Virus record (IMG/VR): IMGVR_UViG_3300046777_001343
Location: 1 to 52,054 of that record
DNA: 52,054 nucleotides
DNA from: a virus
Direction: 5' to 3' (one strand)
Every line of letters starts with the position of its first letter. The first letter of the stretch is position 1. Shown here in pieces: positions 43,448 to 49,664 of this stretch. Both the position numbers and the translations under genes were made by a program. The notes beneath the pieces were generated by a model. The model was given only the letters and a program-made list of their open reading frames with translations. It searched no databases and was not told the DNA's origin.

Positions 43448-43852
43448 ATGGTAGTAGAAACAATGCTGGGTCTTTTAGATGACCCATTCTTTAATCGATT
43501 CAATCAAACAGTTAGAACAACACAAAACAACTATCCACCTTATAATTTAATTAAGGTAGGCCAAGAGTTGTTTGTTTTAGAGTTTGCTCTAGCAGGTTTT
43601 GACAAAGAAGAAGTGTCGATTACGGTAGAAAATAATCAACTAAAGGTCAGTGGCCAAAGATCAGAGGTTGAAGAGGACGATTCTGTAACCTATTTACACA
43701 AGGGGATTGCAGCAAGAAAGTTCTCAACAGTGTTTAACTTGCCAGAATATATGGAAGTTGAATCAGCACTATTTTCAAACGGTATATTAGAGGTAACTCT
43801 AGAAAAGCATATACCAGAAGAAAAGAAGCCAAAAACTATTGAAATTCAGTAG
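43448..43852 (+). CDS. Small heat-shock protein (Hsp20/IbpA-like)
   Basis: 134 residues. It shows the alpha-crystallin domain pattern: YPPYNLIKVGQELFVLEFALAGF, NNQLKVSGQR, YLHKGIAARKFSTVFNLPEY and the final NGILEVTL, plus the IbpA-like end PEEKKPKTIEIQ. It would keep unfolded proteins soluble, possibly aiding virion assembly. It has a strong own promoter. Phage Hsp20 genes are known in cyanophages and some others. Confidence 0.88.
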   Translation: MVVETMLGLLDDPFFNRFNQTVRTTQNNYPPYNLIKVGQELFVLEFALAGFDKEEVSITVENNQLKVSGQRSEVEEDDSVTYLHKGIAARKFSTVFNLPEYMEVESALFSNGILEVTLEKHIPEEKKPKTIEIQ

Positions 43853-43858
43853 TATAAT
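43853..43858 (+). promoter_or_regulatory. TATAAT box for the first structured RNA
   Basis: A perfect TATAAT directly after the Hsp20 stop. Transcription from it would begin near 43865. No clear -35. Confidence 0.45.
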
Positions 43859-43864
43859 AGTACA

Positions 43865-43984
43865 AATTCCGCTATAAGACTTTAAAAGGTTTTACAACGG
43901 ATGCTCCTTCGAGTGGAGAGTTGGCAGGAGTCGAATCTTCGTGGCTAATAGACCTGAGCAGTCGTCTATAAACTGCTCATTTCC
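43865..43984 (+). ncRNA. Probable structured non-coding RNA 1
   Basis: No ORF with a good start is seen. CTCC (43894-43897 area) can pair with GGAG after an intervening TTCGAGT. TGAGCAGT (43955-43962) pairs perfectly with ACTGCTCA (43972-43979), followed by TTTCC. ATAGAC (43948-43953) can also pair with GTCTAT (43964-43969), which interleaves with the first stem as an H-type pseudoknot or an alternative fold. Function unknown. Confidence 0.45.
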
Positions 43985-43986
43985 TA

Positions 43987-43995
43987 TGCTACAAT
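43987..43995 (+). promoter_or_regulatory. Extended -10 promoter for the second structured RNA
   Basis: TGC followed by TACAAT (43990-43995). Six nt later the terminal stem of RNA 2 begins. Confidence 0.5.
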
Positions 43996-44001
43996 ATAAC
44001 T

Positions 44002-44085
44002 GTCCCACACAGGACCTTAGTGATGGATTAGTTACCCATTGGATAGAGACCGTGGCGCAAGTCAGGTGAATTGCTTGTGTGGGAC
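44002..44085 (+). ncRNA. Probable structured non-coding RNA 2
   Basis: The 84-nt element is closed by a perfect 10-bp stem, GTCCCACACA (44002-44011) with TGTGTGGGAC (44076-44085). An extended -10 box ends 6 nt before the first base, so the stem would start at the transcript 5' end. Inside, ATGG/CCAT and GCAA/TTGC can form short stems. It is tRNA-sized but lacks a T-arm motif and anticodon arm, so it is not a tRNA. Confidence 0.5.
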
Positions 44086-44099
44086 CTAACATTTGGCGG

Positions 44100-44105
44100 T
44101 ATAAT
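44100..44105 (+). promoter_or_regulatory. TATAAT box, leaderless promoter for the HNH gene
   Basis: TATAAT ends 7 nt before ATG 44113. No Shine-Dalgarno sequence is present. Confidence 0.5.
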
Positions 44106-44112
44106 AATATCA

Positions 44113-44385
44113 ATGACTGACAAAGAGTTAGACCATTATAATAAGCAGCAGTATAAAAAAATGCTTGCCAAGATAAAAGAAGATTCTGGCTGTGTGGATT
44201 GTGGAATCAGTAATCATATTATCTTAGACTTTGACCACATAAGAGACAAAAAATACAATGTATCAAGGATGATCCATGATGGGTTTTCATGGAAGGCTAT
44301 CAAGAAAGAAATAGAAAAGTGTGAGGTGGTTTGTGCCAACTGCCATAGGATAAGAACCCATAATAGATTAAACGGCATGCTATAA
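44113..44385 (+). CDS. HNH endonuclease
   Basis: 90 residues from ATG 44113. CVDCG (~27) and LDFDHIRDKK (~39) followed by EIEKCEVVCANCHRIRT give the zinc-binding HNH nuclease: DH as first HN residues and the final CHR. It resembles free-standing small phage HNH proteins that act as homing or packaging-associated nicking enzymes. It directly follows the two structured RNAs. Confidence 0.8.
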   Translation: MTDKELDHYNKQQYKKMLAKIKEDSGCVDCGISNHIILDFDHIRDKKYNVSRMIHDGFSWKAIKKEIEKCEVVCANCHRIRTHNRLNGML

Positions 44386-44386
44386 T
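44378..44386 (+). promoter_or_regulatory. Extended -10, leaderless promoter for the 44393 gene
   Basis: TGC followed by TATAAT (44381-44386), ending 6 nt before ATG 44393. The stop codon of the HNH gene lies in the box. Confidence 0.65.
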
Positions 44387-44392
44387 GGTTGT

Positions 44393-45373
44393 ATGCTAAA
44401 AGAAGGCGATTTCGCAATGACTGCTCATGGATCTGATGAAGAGGTCCATACTGGCCAAGTAGTACATGTTATGACAGAAGGAGTTCTTGGTGTACCAGGG
44501 GGAGAATATACTCTTGAAGCAACACCTGAGAACCCAGCAGTTTTAATTCAATTGTTTGAACAAGAAGAAGATGGATTTTGGGAAGCAACAAATTTATACA
44601 CAGGATGCATGATGTCGTTGCTAGTTCCTATTAGCCCACTACCACAAGAACCAACTAAAGAGGAGATAGCGATGGCAGCGTATGATGCATCAATAGGTAA
44701 GGCTGATGATTCAATGATGCCAACAGATACCTACCAAGACTGTGGATGCGAAACATGTAAAGAATTAGATGTAAGTTGTGAAAACTGTCCAGTGTGTCAG
44801 TCAGATGGAATGAAGAGTGACTGCTGTCCTGATTTAAATAAGCAAGCGCCGTGCTGGGATGGATATGTGCAGCGTGGAATGAAGCCAGGAGATAGTGGTA
44901 AGCCAGTTCCTAATTGTGTTCCTGCTGCAAAGGCAGATGATCTTTGGGAAGATGATGATACAGTTGAATATGAAACAGACACAGTGTCAAAGGCTGAAGG
45001 ATACTCCCCACCAGCAGGAGCAAGATCTGCTGCTCGTAGAGCAATTAAGTTTAAAGAAGATGGAAAGGCTAATGGTGCAGGTACTGCAGTTGGCTGGACT
45101 AGGGCAGGGCAGTTAGCAAGAGGTGAATCATTATCTCTCAGCACTGTTAAGAGAATGTATTCATACTTCTCACGCCACGAAGTAGACAAGAAGGGCAAAG
45201 ATTGGGGTAACTCAGCAAACCCATCTAATGGATACATCATGTGGTTAGCATGGGGTGGAGACGCAGGATTCTCTTGGTCAAGAGGAATTGTTAATCGTGA
45301 AAAAGATAAGGCATTGTTTGCTGATTTTGGAAAAGATTATACAAGAAACCGAACAGAAAGACACTCACTATAA
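44393..45373 (+). CDS. Phage structural-type protein with Cys-rich middle
   Basis: 326 residues. The N-terminal ~90 form a beta-rich domain. The middle has many cysteines (CGCETCKEL, CENCPVC, CCPDL) and a CWDGYVQRGMKPGDSGKPV stretch. The C-terminal domain with GWTRAGQLARGESLSLSTVK and YIMWLAWGGDAGFSWSR occurs attached to phage portal, protease or scaffold proteins. No protease motif is clear here. It could be a head-associated or maturation protein. Leaderless promoter. Confidence 0.5.
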   Translation: MLKEGDFAMTAHGSDEEVHTGQVVHVMTEGVLGVPGGEYTLEATPENPAVLIQLFEQEEDGFWEATNLYTGCMMSLLVPISPLPQEPTKEEIAMAAYDASIGKADDSMMPTDTYQDCGCETCKELDVSCENCPVCQSDGMKSDCCPDLNKQAPCWDGYVQRGMKPGDSGKPVPNCVPAAKADDLWEDDDTVEYETDTVSKAEGYSPPAGARSAARRAIKFKEDGKANGAGTAVGWTRAGQLARGESLSLSTVKRMYSYFSRHEVDKKGKDWGNSANPSNGYIMWLAWGGDAGFSWSRGIVNREKDKALFADFGKDYTRNRTERHSL

Positions 45374-45501
45374 TGCCAAAAAAGAAAGCATCAGCATTTA
45401 ATCCAGTGCAAATTAAAGACGGATGGATTGTAAGATTGTATAAAGATGGAAGAATTAAGTCTAAGATTGCTCCCTATGAAGTCAAACACAAGGCCAAGTA
45501 A
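45373..45501 (+). CDS. Small basic protein
   Basis: 42 residues, TAATG overlap. It is basic (MPKKKASAF; ending in KHKAK) with a beta-hairpin (DGWIVRLYKDGRIKSKI). No family recognised. Confidence 0.5.
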   Translation: MPKKKASAFNPVQIKDGWIVRLYKDGRIKSKIAPYEVKHKAK

Positions 45502-45753
45502 TTGAAAGAGTTTTTGCATTTTACAGCAACTTGGTGCAATCCTTGCAAGAATATGGCTCCAGTAATTGAAAGGTTTGTCAACGACAATCCAGAAATAAAA
45601 TATACAAAAATTGATGTAGACAAAGAAACTGATTTAGTCAGAGAATATAGAATTCAGTCAGTTCCAACTTTTATTGCACTTATAGATGGTGAAATACATA
45701 ACATGCTTGGTGGAGTTAAACCTGAGTCTGCTATAAGATCTATCTTTAATTAA
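45502..45753 (+). CDS. Thioredoxin-like protein
   Basis: 83 residues with a TTG start directly after the previous stop. The redox motif WCNPCK (residues 11-16) and SVPTFIALIDGEI with the cis-proline are standard thioredoxin features. It is shorter than typical thioredoxin (~105). It could reduce the phage peroxidases, or serve ribonucleotide reduction in the host. The start codon has only weak ribosome-binding support. Confidence 0.85.
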   Translation: MKEFLHFTATWCNPCKNMAPVIERFVNDNPEIKYTKIDVDKETDLVREYRIQSVPTFIALIDGEIHNMLGGVKPESAIRSIFN

Positions 45754-45759
45754 ACTGTG

Positions 45760-45832
45760 TACCCCTGGCAGGAATCGAACCTGCGACGCTTGGCTTAGAA
45801 GTCCAACGTTCTGTCCACTGAACTACAGAGGC
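45760..45832 (-). tRNA. tRNA-Arg (anticodon TCT)
   Basis: Acceptor GCCTCTG pairs with CAGGGGT. The T arm GCAGG-TTCGATT-CCTGC is perfect and the anticodon loop is CTTCTAA. It reads AGA codons, which are frequent in the phage genes here. Confidence 0.9.
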
Positions 45833-45836
45833 TTGG

Positions 45837-45907
45837 AGCGAGTGACCAGAATCGAACTGGCACTATCTGCTTGGAAGGCAGAGGCACTACCATTATGCAA
45901 CACTCGC
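45837..45907 (-). tRNA. tRNA-Gly (anticodon TCC)
   Basis: Acceptor GCGAGTG/CACTCGC is perfect. The anticodon stem TCTGC/GCAGA encloses CTTCCAA. T arm CCAG-TTCGATT-CTGG. It reads GGA. Confidence 0.9.
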
Positions 45908-45911
45908 TTAG

Positions 45912-45985
45912 TACATCTGGAAGGACTTGAACCTTCGGCTCTCTGCATATAAGGCAGGTACTCTAACCAACTGAGTTACAGATGT
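45912..45985 (-). tRNA. tRNA-Ile (anticodon TAT)
   Basis: Acceptor ACATCTG/CAGATGT is perfect. The anticodon loop CTTATAT sits between CTGC and GCAG. T arm GAAGG-TTCAAGT-CCTTC. It reads ATA, a common codon in the window. Confidence 0.88.
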
Positions 45986-45989
45986 GTAG

Positions 45990-46063
45990 TACACCAGGTA
46001 GGACTTGAACCTACGATAACCGAATTATGAGTTCGGGGCCTTGACCAACTTGGCTACTGGTGC
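45990..46063 (-). tRNA. tRNA with anticodon CAT (Met or Ile2)
   Basis: Acceptor GCACCAG/CTGGTGT. The anticodon arm CCGAA/TTCGG encloses CTCATAA. T arm GTAGG-TTCAAGT-CCTAC. The CAT anticodon can be elongator Met, initiator Met or, after lysidine modification, Ile. The first acceptor pair is G-T, so identity cannot be settled by eye. Confidence 0.85.
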
Positions 46064-46069
46064 TAGACC

Positions 46070-46237
46070 TTATTTAATTAATATTCCAAAAAATGTTCCA
46101 AGTAAAAAAGATAAGAAACCAATAGACCAATAGTATGTTGTCTTTGTATGGCTTAAAATAATATCTTTAATTACTTCCCTTGGAATATTGATTTCATACC
46201 TGTCATCGTCTGGATCTAAAAATTTAAACTCTTTCAT
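46070..46237 (-). CDS. Small single-pass membrane protein
   Basis: 55 residues with AAAGGAAA upstream. An acidic start (MKEFKFLDPDDDRYEI) is followed by a hydrophobic helix (WSIGFLSFLLGTFFGILI). It is the last gene of a leftward unit that ends at the tRNA cluster. Function unknown. Confidence 0.55.
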   Translation of the reverse strand: MKEFKFLDPDDDRYEINIPREVIKDIILSHTKTTYYWSIGFLSFLLGTFFGILIK

Positions 46238-46247
46238 AAATTTTCCT

Positions 46248-46409
46248 TTATTTAGATGGTTGCTTCAAAGCCTGCAGAATAATCTGCTCTCTTAAGAATG
46301 CCTGCTTCCGCTCAAACTTTGATAGGTAGGGCTTAGCCTGTATTCTTTTTTTATTTTTATTTGCTCTTTTAATTTTATGCTGAGATACTTTGTTGTTAGA
46401 CTTTTTCAT
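46248..46409 (-). CDS. Small highly basic protein
   Basis: 53 residues with AGGGAGC upstream and an ATGA overlap with the gene before it. It is rich in Lys/Arg/Asn (HKIKRANKNKKRIQ) with a helical end (REQIILQALKQ). Nucleic-acid binding is plausible. No family recognised. Confidence 0.5.
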   Translation of the reverse strand: MKKSNNKVSQHKIKRANKNKKRIQAKPYLSKFERKQAFLREQIILQALKQPSK

Positions 46410-46543
46410 TTTGCTCCCTGATTTTCTGCTACATTGTCACAAGGACAGATAATTGATTCTGGAAGTTCGTGGACCCCTGTTACAATTGTTATTGTAGTTT
46501 TACATTCATTACACTTATAAATCTTTTTAGTTTGTTTATTCAT
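46406..46543 (-). CDS. Small zinc-ribbon-like protein
   Basis: 45 residues. KCNEC near residue 11 and CPC near residue 34 could bind zinc. It starts from a leaderless promoter at 46550-46578 and overlaps the next leftward gene. Confidence 0.6.
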   Translation of the reverse strand: MNKQTKKIYKCNECKTTITIVTGVHELPESIICPCDNVAENQGAK

Positions 46544-46549
46544 GATCTA

Positions 46550-46578
46550 ATCATACCACAGTTCGACCCATGAGTCAA
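46550..46578 (-). promoter_or_regulatory. Consensus leaderless promoter (leftward)
   Basis: Read on the minus strand: TTGACT (46578-46573), 17 bp, TATGAT (46555-46550) with a TGG extension, then 6 nt to ATG 46543. The -35 contains the stop codon of the phosphatase gene upstream. Confidence 0.78.
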
Positions 46579-47042
46579 GACTTGTCTCCATCCCAGTCAC
46601 CAATCTTGGTAGTAGGTATTCCGTGCTCTTCCCACAGTCTAATAACATTTGGATTATCATCAACTGCATGAAGGACATTCCAATGTTTCTTAATTTTAAG
46701 CAAGATGTCTTTTTTTACTTCATAGTCTGGTCTATTGTCATCATCTTCACGCATATACAATGCGTGGTGGCCAATATCATTTTTAGCAAGCCATTGAGAT
46801 GTTAGCCCACGCCATTTTTCTTTCCTTGATGTAACAATTATGATTTGCCTTTGATCAAAGAAAGCCTGATTTAACATTTCAACTACTTCAAAATTTGGCA
46901 GGGCATCTATAGAAGCCTCATGAAAAGCATCATAATCCCTATTAGAGCCACGAACAAGGTGTAGATATGGATCTACATTAGCCAGAGTTCCATCAACATC
47001 AAAGATGATTGCTGGTGTCATAGGGCTAGTTTTGATCAACAT
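46575..47042 (-). CDS. HAD-family phosphatase (polynucleotide 3'-phosphatase-like)
   Basis: 155 residues. The HAD motifs are all present: DVDGTLA (nucleophile), IIVTSR, a Lys in YEVKKDI, and AVDDNP. The layout resembles the phosphatase half of phage polynucleotide kinase. It could trim 3' phosphates from RNA or DNA ends, or act on nucleotides. No kinase domain is attached. Translation may start at ATG 47042 or at the internal ATG eight codons later (MTPAIIFDVDG). Confidence 0.78.
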   Translation of the reverse strand: MLIKTSPMTPAIIFDVDGTLANVDPYLHLVRGSNRDYDAFHEASIDALPNFEVVEMLNQAFFDQRQIIIVTSRKEKWRGLTSQWLAKNDIGHHALYMREDDDNRPDYEVKKDILLKIKKHWNVLHAVDDNPNVIRLWEEHGIPTTKIGDWDGDKS

Positions 47043-47115
47043 TGTATGTCATAACAAGATAGCACAATGCATAGCCTACTAAAAATGCTGGAATTAAAAA
47101 TAAAAAGTTAATCAT
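47026..47115 (-). CDS. Tiny membrane peptide
   Basis: 29 residues. One hydrophobic helix (MINFLFLIPAFLVGYALCYL). It overlaps the phosphatase start and the previous gene by ATGA, so it would be translated by coupling. It may be real or a translational coupler only. Confidence 0.4.
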   Translation of the reverse strand: MINFLFLIPAFLVGYALCYLVMTYNVDQN

Positions 47116-47285
47116 TCGAAATCTACCTGTGTTTCAAAATACTTTGTCATATAGTTTCCTTCTCCTCTTGCAATTTTAGCAGCAGCGATACGCATACCTA
47201 AAGCATTTGTCTTTGATTCTTCAATAGGAAGAGCCTCAATAGCCTTTGCTATTTCTTCTCTTAATACCATCTCATCTATACTCAT
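47112..47285 (-). CDS. Small helical protein
   Basis: 57 residues from a leaderless promoter. Helical throughout (EMVLREEIAKAIEALPIEES, then LGMRIAAAKIARG). It heads a leftward unit that includes the membrane peptide and HAD phosphatase. Function unknown. Confidence 0.6.
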   Translation of the reverse strand: MSIDEMVLREEIAKAIEALPIEESKTNALGMRIAAAKIARGEGNYMTKYFETQVDFE

Positions 47286-47291
47286 AATTCA

Positions 47292-47320
47292 AGTATACCC
47301 TAAGAGGAACTGATTGTCAA
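47292..47320 (-). promoter_or_regulatory. Consensus leaderless promoter (leftward)
   Basis: Minus strand: TTGACA (47320-47315), 17 bp, TATACT (47297-47292), 6 nt, ATG 47285. The -35 box includes the stop codon of the glutathione peroxidase gene. Confidence 0.85.
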
Positions 47321-47748
47321 ACTATGTCTGATACTTGATGTGAACTAGGATAGTGAGTAATTGTTCCATCAGAAGACACTAGGAATTTTTCAAAGTTCCA
47401 CCCAATGTCTCTTCCTGGTGTAGCATTATTCTTTAAATACTTATATATTGGGTGGGCTTCTGGACCATTAACCTCTACTTTTTGTGAAATAGGAAATGTG
47501 ATTGAGTAGTTAGTTGAGCAAAACTCTTTTATATCTGCATCTGATCCTGGTTCTTGGTTTCCAAATTGATTGCAAGGAAAGCCAATTACAACTATATCTT
47601 CACTTTGTGCCTTCTGTAGGTCTGCATATTGTGATGTATAGCCACAATGACTTGCAGTATTAACTATCAAAATGGTTTTATCTTTAAAACTTTCTAGTTT
47701 TATTTCATTTCCAGCATTGTCAATAAATGACAAGTCGTATATACTCAT
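47317..47748 (-). CDS. Glutathione-peroxidase-like protein
   Basis: 143 residues. The peroxidatic Cys is C35 in VNTASHCGYTSQY. Gln in GFPCNQFGNQEPG and Trp in GWNFEKFLV complete the catalytic set. Such bacterial Cys-type enzymes usually use thioredoxin; a phage thioredoxin is encoded at 45502. It may protect the infected cell from peroxides. Weak ribosome-binding site (AGAAAGAA). Confidence 0.87.
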   Translation of the reverse strand: MSIYDLSFIDNAGNEIKLESFKDKTILIVNTASHCGYTSQYADLQKAQSEDIVVIGFPCNQFGNQEPGSDADIKEFCSTNYSITFPISQKVEVNGPEAHPIYKYLKNNATPGRDIGWNFEKFLVSSDGTITHYPSSHQVSDIV

Positions 47749-47762
47749 TTTTATTCTTTCTA

Positions 47763-48551
47763 TTAGTTAGATAAAACTAGATTAGGATTGATCAATGATT
47801 TCTCGCCAGCCATAAGTCTTTCAATATGGTCACGAATAACTGCGTTCTCTTCTTGGAAGATGTCATCTGATCTATCAGGACCCATTGTTGGTGTAATTCC
47901 CTGAGCCAAAAGATCTTCTTTTAGAGTGCGCTCTACGTCATAGTTAAGAGTTGTACAAGGATAATGCTTAACTACATATCCATCCTTATCAATCAAATAC
48001 TTTTCAAAGTTACAATTCATTGTAAACCCACCATCGTGCTGGTTAAGGTATCTTGATTCATAGTCTGTTTTTTCAACAATGCCAAGTTCTTGCTTCTTAT
48101 CCCAAATTGCCTTGGTCTGTCGTGCAACCTCTAGATAAAGTTCATGTCTTTCTCCAAATGGCTGACCATTTCCATTAAGTCCTGGACCCTGTCCAAGCCA
48201 TGGTGCTTCTAATGGAATTTCTGCGGGATTGGATGTGATCATTTCTGAGAATGGGAATGTAACACCATAAACATCTTCTCCATACATCTTAGAATCTAAA
48301 CCTTTTTCAATACCCTTGGACCACTTACCCTTTGTGATACTTGGTCCACAGAAGTCATTGGTAGGAATTGCTACAACAGAGAAGTCTTCTCCACCAAGGT
48401 CTTCTTGAATCCACTGAATGGATTCCATTTGACCAGCGTTACCACAACCAACTGTAGTGTTAATGAGCATAATTGCTTTGCCCTTGAATTGTTGAAGAAA
48501 GTGTGGAACGCCTTCGGCAGATTCCAATTCGATGTCATATATAGATTTCAT
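47763..48551 (-). CDS. Divergent glutathione-peroxidase-like protein
   Basis: 262 residues from ATG 48551, chosen because the leaderless promoter ends 6 nt upstream; ATG 48578 lies upstream of it. LINTTVGCGNAGQME, PTNDFCGPS and NCNFEKYLIDKDG parallel the Cys, Gln and Trp segments of glutathione peroxidase. The central ~80 residues are an insertion. The Gln and Trp positions differ, so substrate or activity may be new. It is a possible distant paralogue of the next gene. Confidence 0.65.
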   Translation of the reverse strand: MKSIYDIELESAEGVPHFLQQFKGKAIMLINTTVGCGNAGQMESIQWIQEDLGGEDFSVVAIPTNDFCGPSITKGKWSKGIEKGLDSKMYGEDVYGVTFPFSEMITSNPAEIPLEAPWLGQGPGLNGNGQPFGERHELYLEVARQTKAIWDKKQELGIVEKTDYESRYLNQHDGGFTMNCNFEKYLIDKDGYVVKHYPCTTLNYDVERTLKEDLLAQGITPTMGPDRSDDIFQEENAVIRDHIERLMAGEKSLINPNLVLSN

Positions 48552-48557
48552 ATTGAT

Positions 48558-48566
48558 ATTATAACA
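48558..48566 (-). promoter_or_regulatory. Extended -10, leaderless promoter (leftward)
   Basis: Minus strand: TGT then TATAAT (48563-48558), 6 nt, ATG 48551. No clear -35. Confidence 0.6.
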
Positions 48567-48571
48567 CACTT

Positions 48572-49255
48572 TTAACAATCATCTTTTGTGCTTGCAAGAA
48601 CAATGGATGGATCAACGTATGAATTTCCGTAAAAAGTATGCCTTGAATTAGGTCCAAGAACCTTATTTACTCTGTGCTTATACTTATCTCCACCAGGGAT
48701 TACGGCAAGCATTCCAGCCTTTGGCTTAACCTTGATTGGCAAATTTCCAAACTCTAACTCTCCACCTTCAAAATCATCATTGAGATATAAACTAAATGAT
48801 ATTAAAATGTTACTTTCTAGACCTGGATCCTGGTGCCAATACATAGCAAAATCAATATTGTTCTTATCTGCACCATATTCATTTAGGAGATCTTCATTCG
48901 CATTCTCTGCAATCTCTTCATCTGTCATATACTTAAAGGTTTGCAGTGTTGAGTGTCTGCGATAGCCTTCTGGAAGAACTGACTCAAGTCTTTCCCAAAT
49001 TCCGCCAGGGCGAGAAAAAACTGGTACATCAATAAGAACTGAATCATCATTAGGAAACTCAATGTTTCCGTTCTCATCATACTTTGGGACCACATTTAAA
49101 AACTTATTTAAAATATTTTTGTATGGTGATCTCATTGTTGGGTACCACCCGTTTAAGTCATCTGTTTGAGTTTTGAACCAAGATAGTTCTTCTTCTGTAA
49201 GAAAATCTTCTATAATCCAAACTTGCTTATCTTCATCTAAATAAATTTTTTCCAT
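48572..49255 (-). CDS. Prolyl-4-hydroxylase-like Fe(II) 2-oxoglutarate oxygenase
   Basis: 227 residues. Iron ligands H141 and D143 (YWHQDPG) and H194 (YKHRVNKV), with R205 as the 2-oxoglutarate anchor (SRHTFYGN). EGGELEFG and KAGMLAVIPGG are typical prolyl hydroxylase strands. The enzyme may hydroxylate proline in an exported or tail protein. A proline-rich protein and a hydroxyproline-type GlcNAc-transferase are encoded in the same genome. Leaderless promoter at 49262. Confidence 0.8.
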   Translation of the reverse strand: MEKIYLDEDKQVWIIEDFLTEEELSWFKTQTDDLNGWYPTMRSPYKNILNKFLNVVPKYDENGNIEFPNDDSVLIDVPVFSRPGGIWERLESVLPEGYRRHSTLQTFKYMTDEEIAENANEDLLNEYGADKNNIDFAMYWHQDPGLESNILISFSLYLNDDFEGGELEFGNLPIKVKPKAGMLAVIPGGDKYKHRVNKVLGPNSRHTFYGNSYVDPSIVLASTKDDC

Positions 49256-49261
49256 AACAAT

Positions 49262-49270
49262 ATGATACCA
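49262..49270 (-). promoter_or_regulatory. Extended -10, leaderless promoter (leftward)
   Basis: Minus strand: TGG then TATCAT (49267-49262), 6 nt, ATG 49255. It lies between the tRNA-Glu gene and the hydroxylase gene. Confidence 0.55.
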
Positions 49271-49278
49271 TAACTTTG

Positions 49279-49350
49279 TAGCCCCAACGGGAATCGAACC
49301 CGTCTTTACGCCGTGAAAGGGCGTTGTCCTAACCGATAGACGATGGAGCC
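49279..49350 (-). tRNA. tRNA-Glu (anticodon TTC)
   Basis: Acceptor GGCTCCA/TGGGGCT. The anticodon loop CTTTCAC lies between CGCC and GGCG. T arm ACGGG-TTCGATT-CCCGT. Discriminator A; CCA not encoded. Confidence 0.9.
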
Positions 49351-49354
49351 AAGA

Positions 49355-49573
49355 CTAAACATCCATTTCGTAGTATGTTCCCCACCACTTGTAAGGCTTG
49401 TTTAGTATTACCCACATTTTTCCGTGGTATTTATAACGCCAACCATAGTCGCCATCTTCATCCATACACATAGCCTTAAACAAATGGTTGCCAGCAAACC
49501 CTCCAGAGACATTACCTATCCATCTTAATGGTATTATGTTAGTTCTCTGATGTTTCTTTAAACGATTTATCAT
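49355..49573 (-). CDS. Small hypothetical protein, aromatic-rich
   Basis: 72 residues from ATG 49573; longer starts overlap the previous gene more. It is rich in Trp/Tyr (YGWRYKYHGKMWVILNK, then YKWWGTYYEMDV). No family recognised. Confidence 0.45.
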   Translation of the reverse strand: MINRLKKHQRTNIIPLRWIGNVSGGFAGNHLFKAMCMDEDGDYGWRYKYHGKMWVILNKPYKWWGTYYEMDV

Positions 49574-49664
49574 CTTTCGGTACCCACACTTTCTTTCCAT
49601 CTTTCCAAACGGGCCAATAGCCAAGACTGCGCCAATCCATAGACATTATTTTAGCCTCTTTCAT
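49539..49664 (-). CDS. Small hypothetical protein
   Basis: 41 residues with AGGAG upstream and a TAATG overlap with the gene before it. It reads MSMDWRSLGYWPVWKDGKKV and ends in acidic/polar residues. It overlaps the next leftward gene in another frame. Confidence 0.5.
   Translation of the reverse strand: MKEAKIMSMDWRSLGYWPVWKDGKKVWVPKDDKSFKETSEN

Noticed and set aside
43880-43955. tRNA or tmRNA in the first structured RNA
   Set aside because: A GGAGTCGAATC stretch looks like a T arm, but no matching acceptor, anticodon arm or tag frame could be built on either strand.
44002-44085. tRNA gene
   Set aside because: The terminal stem and size fit, but the T arm, D arm and anticodon arm are absent.
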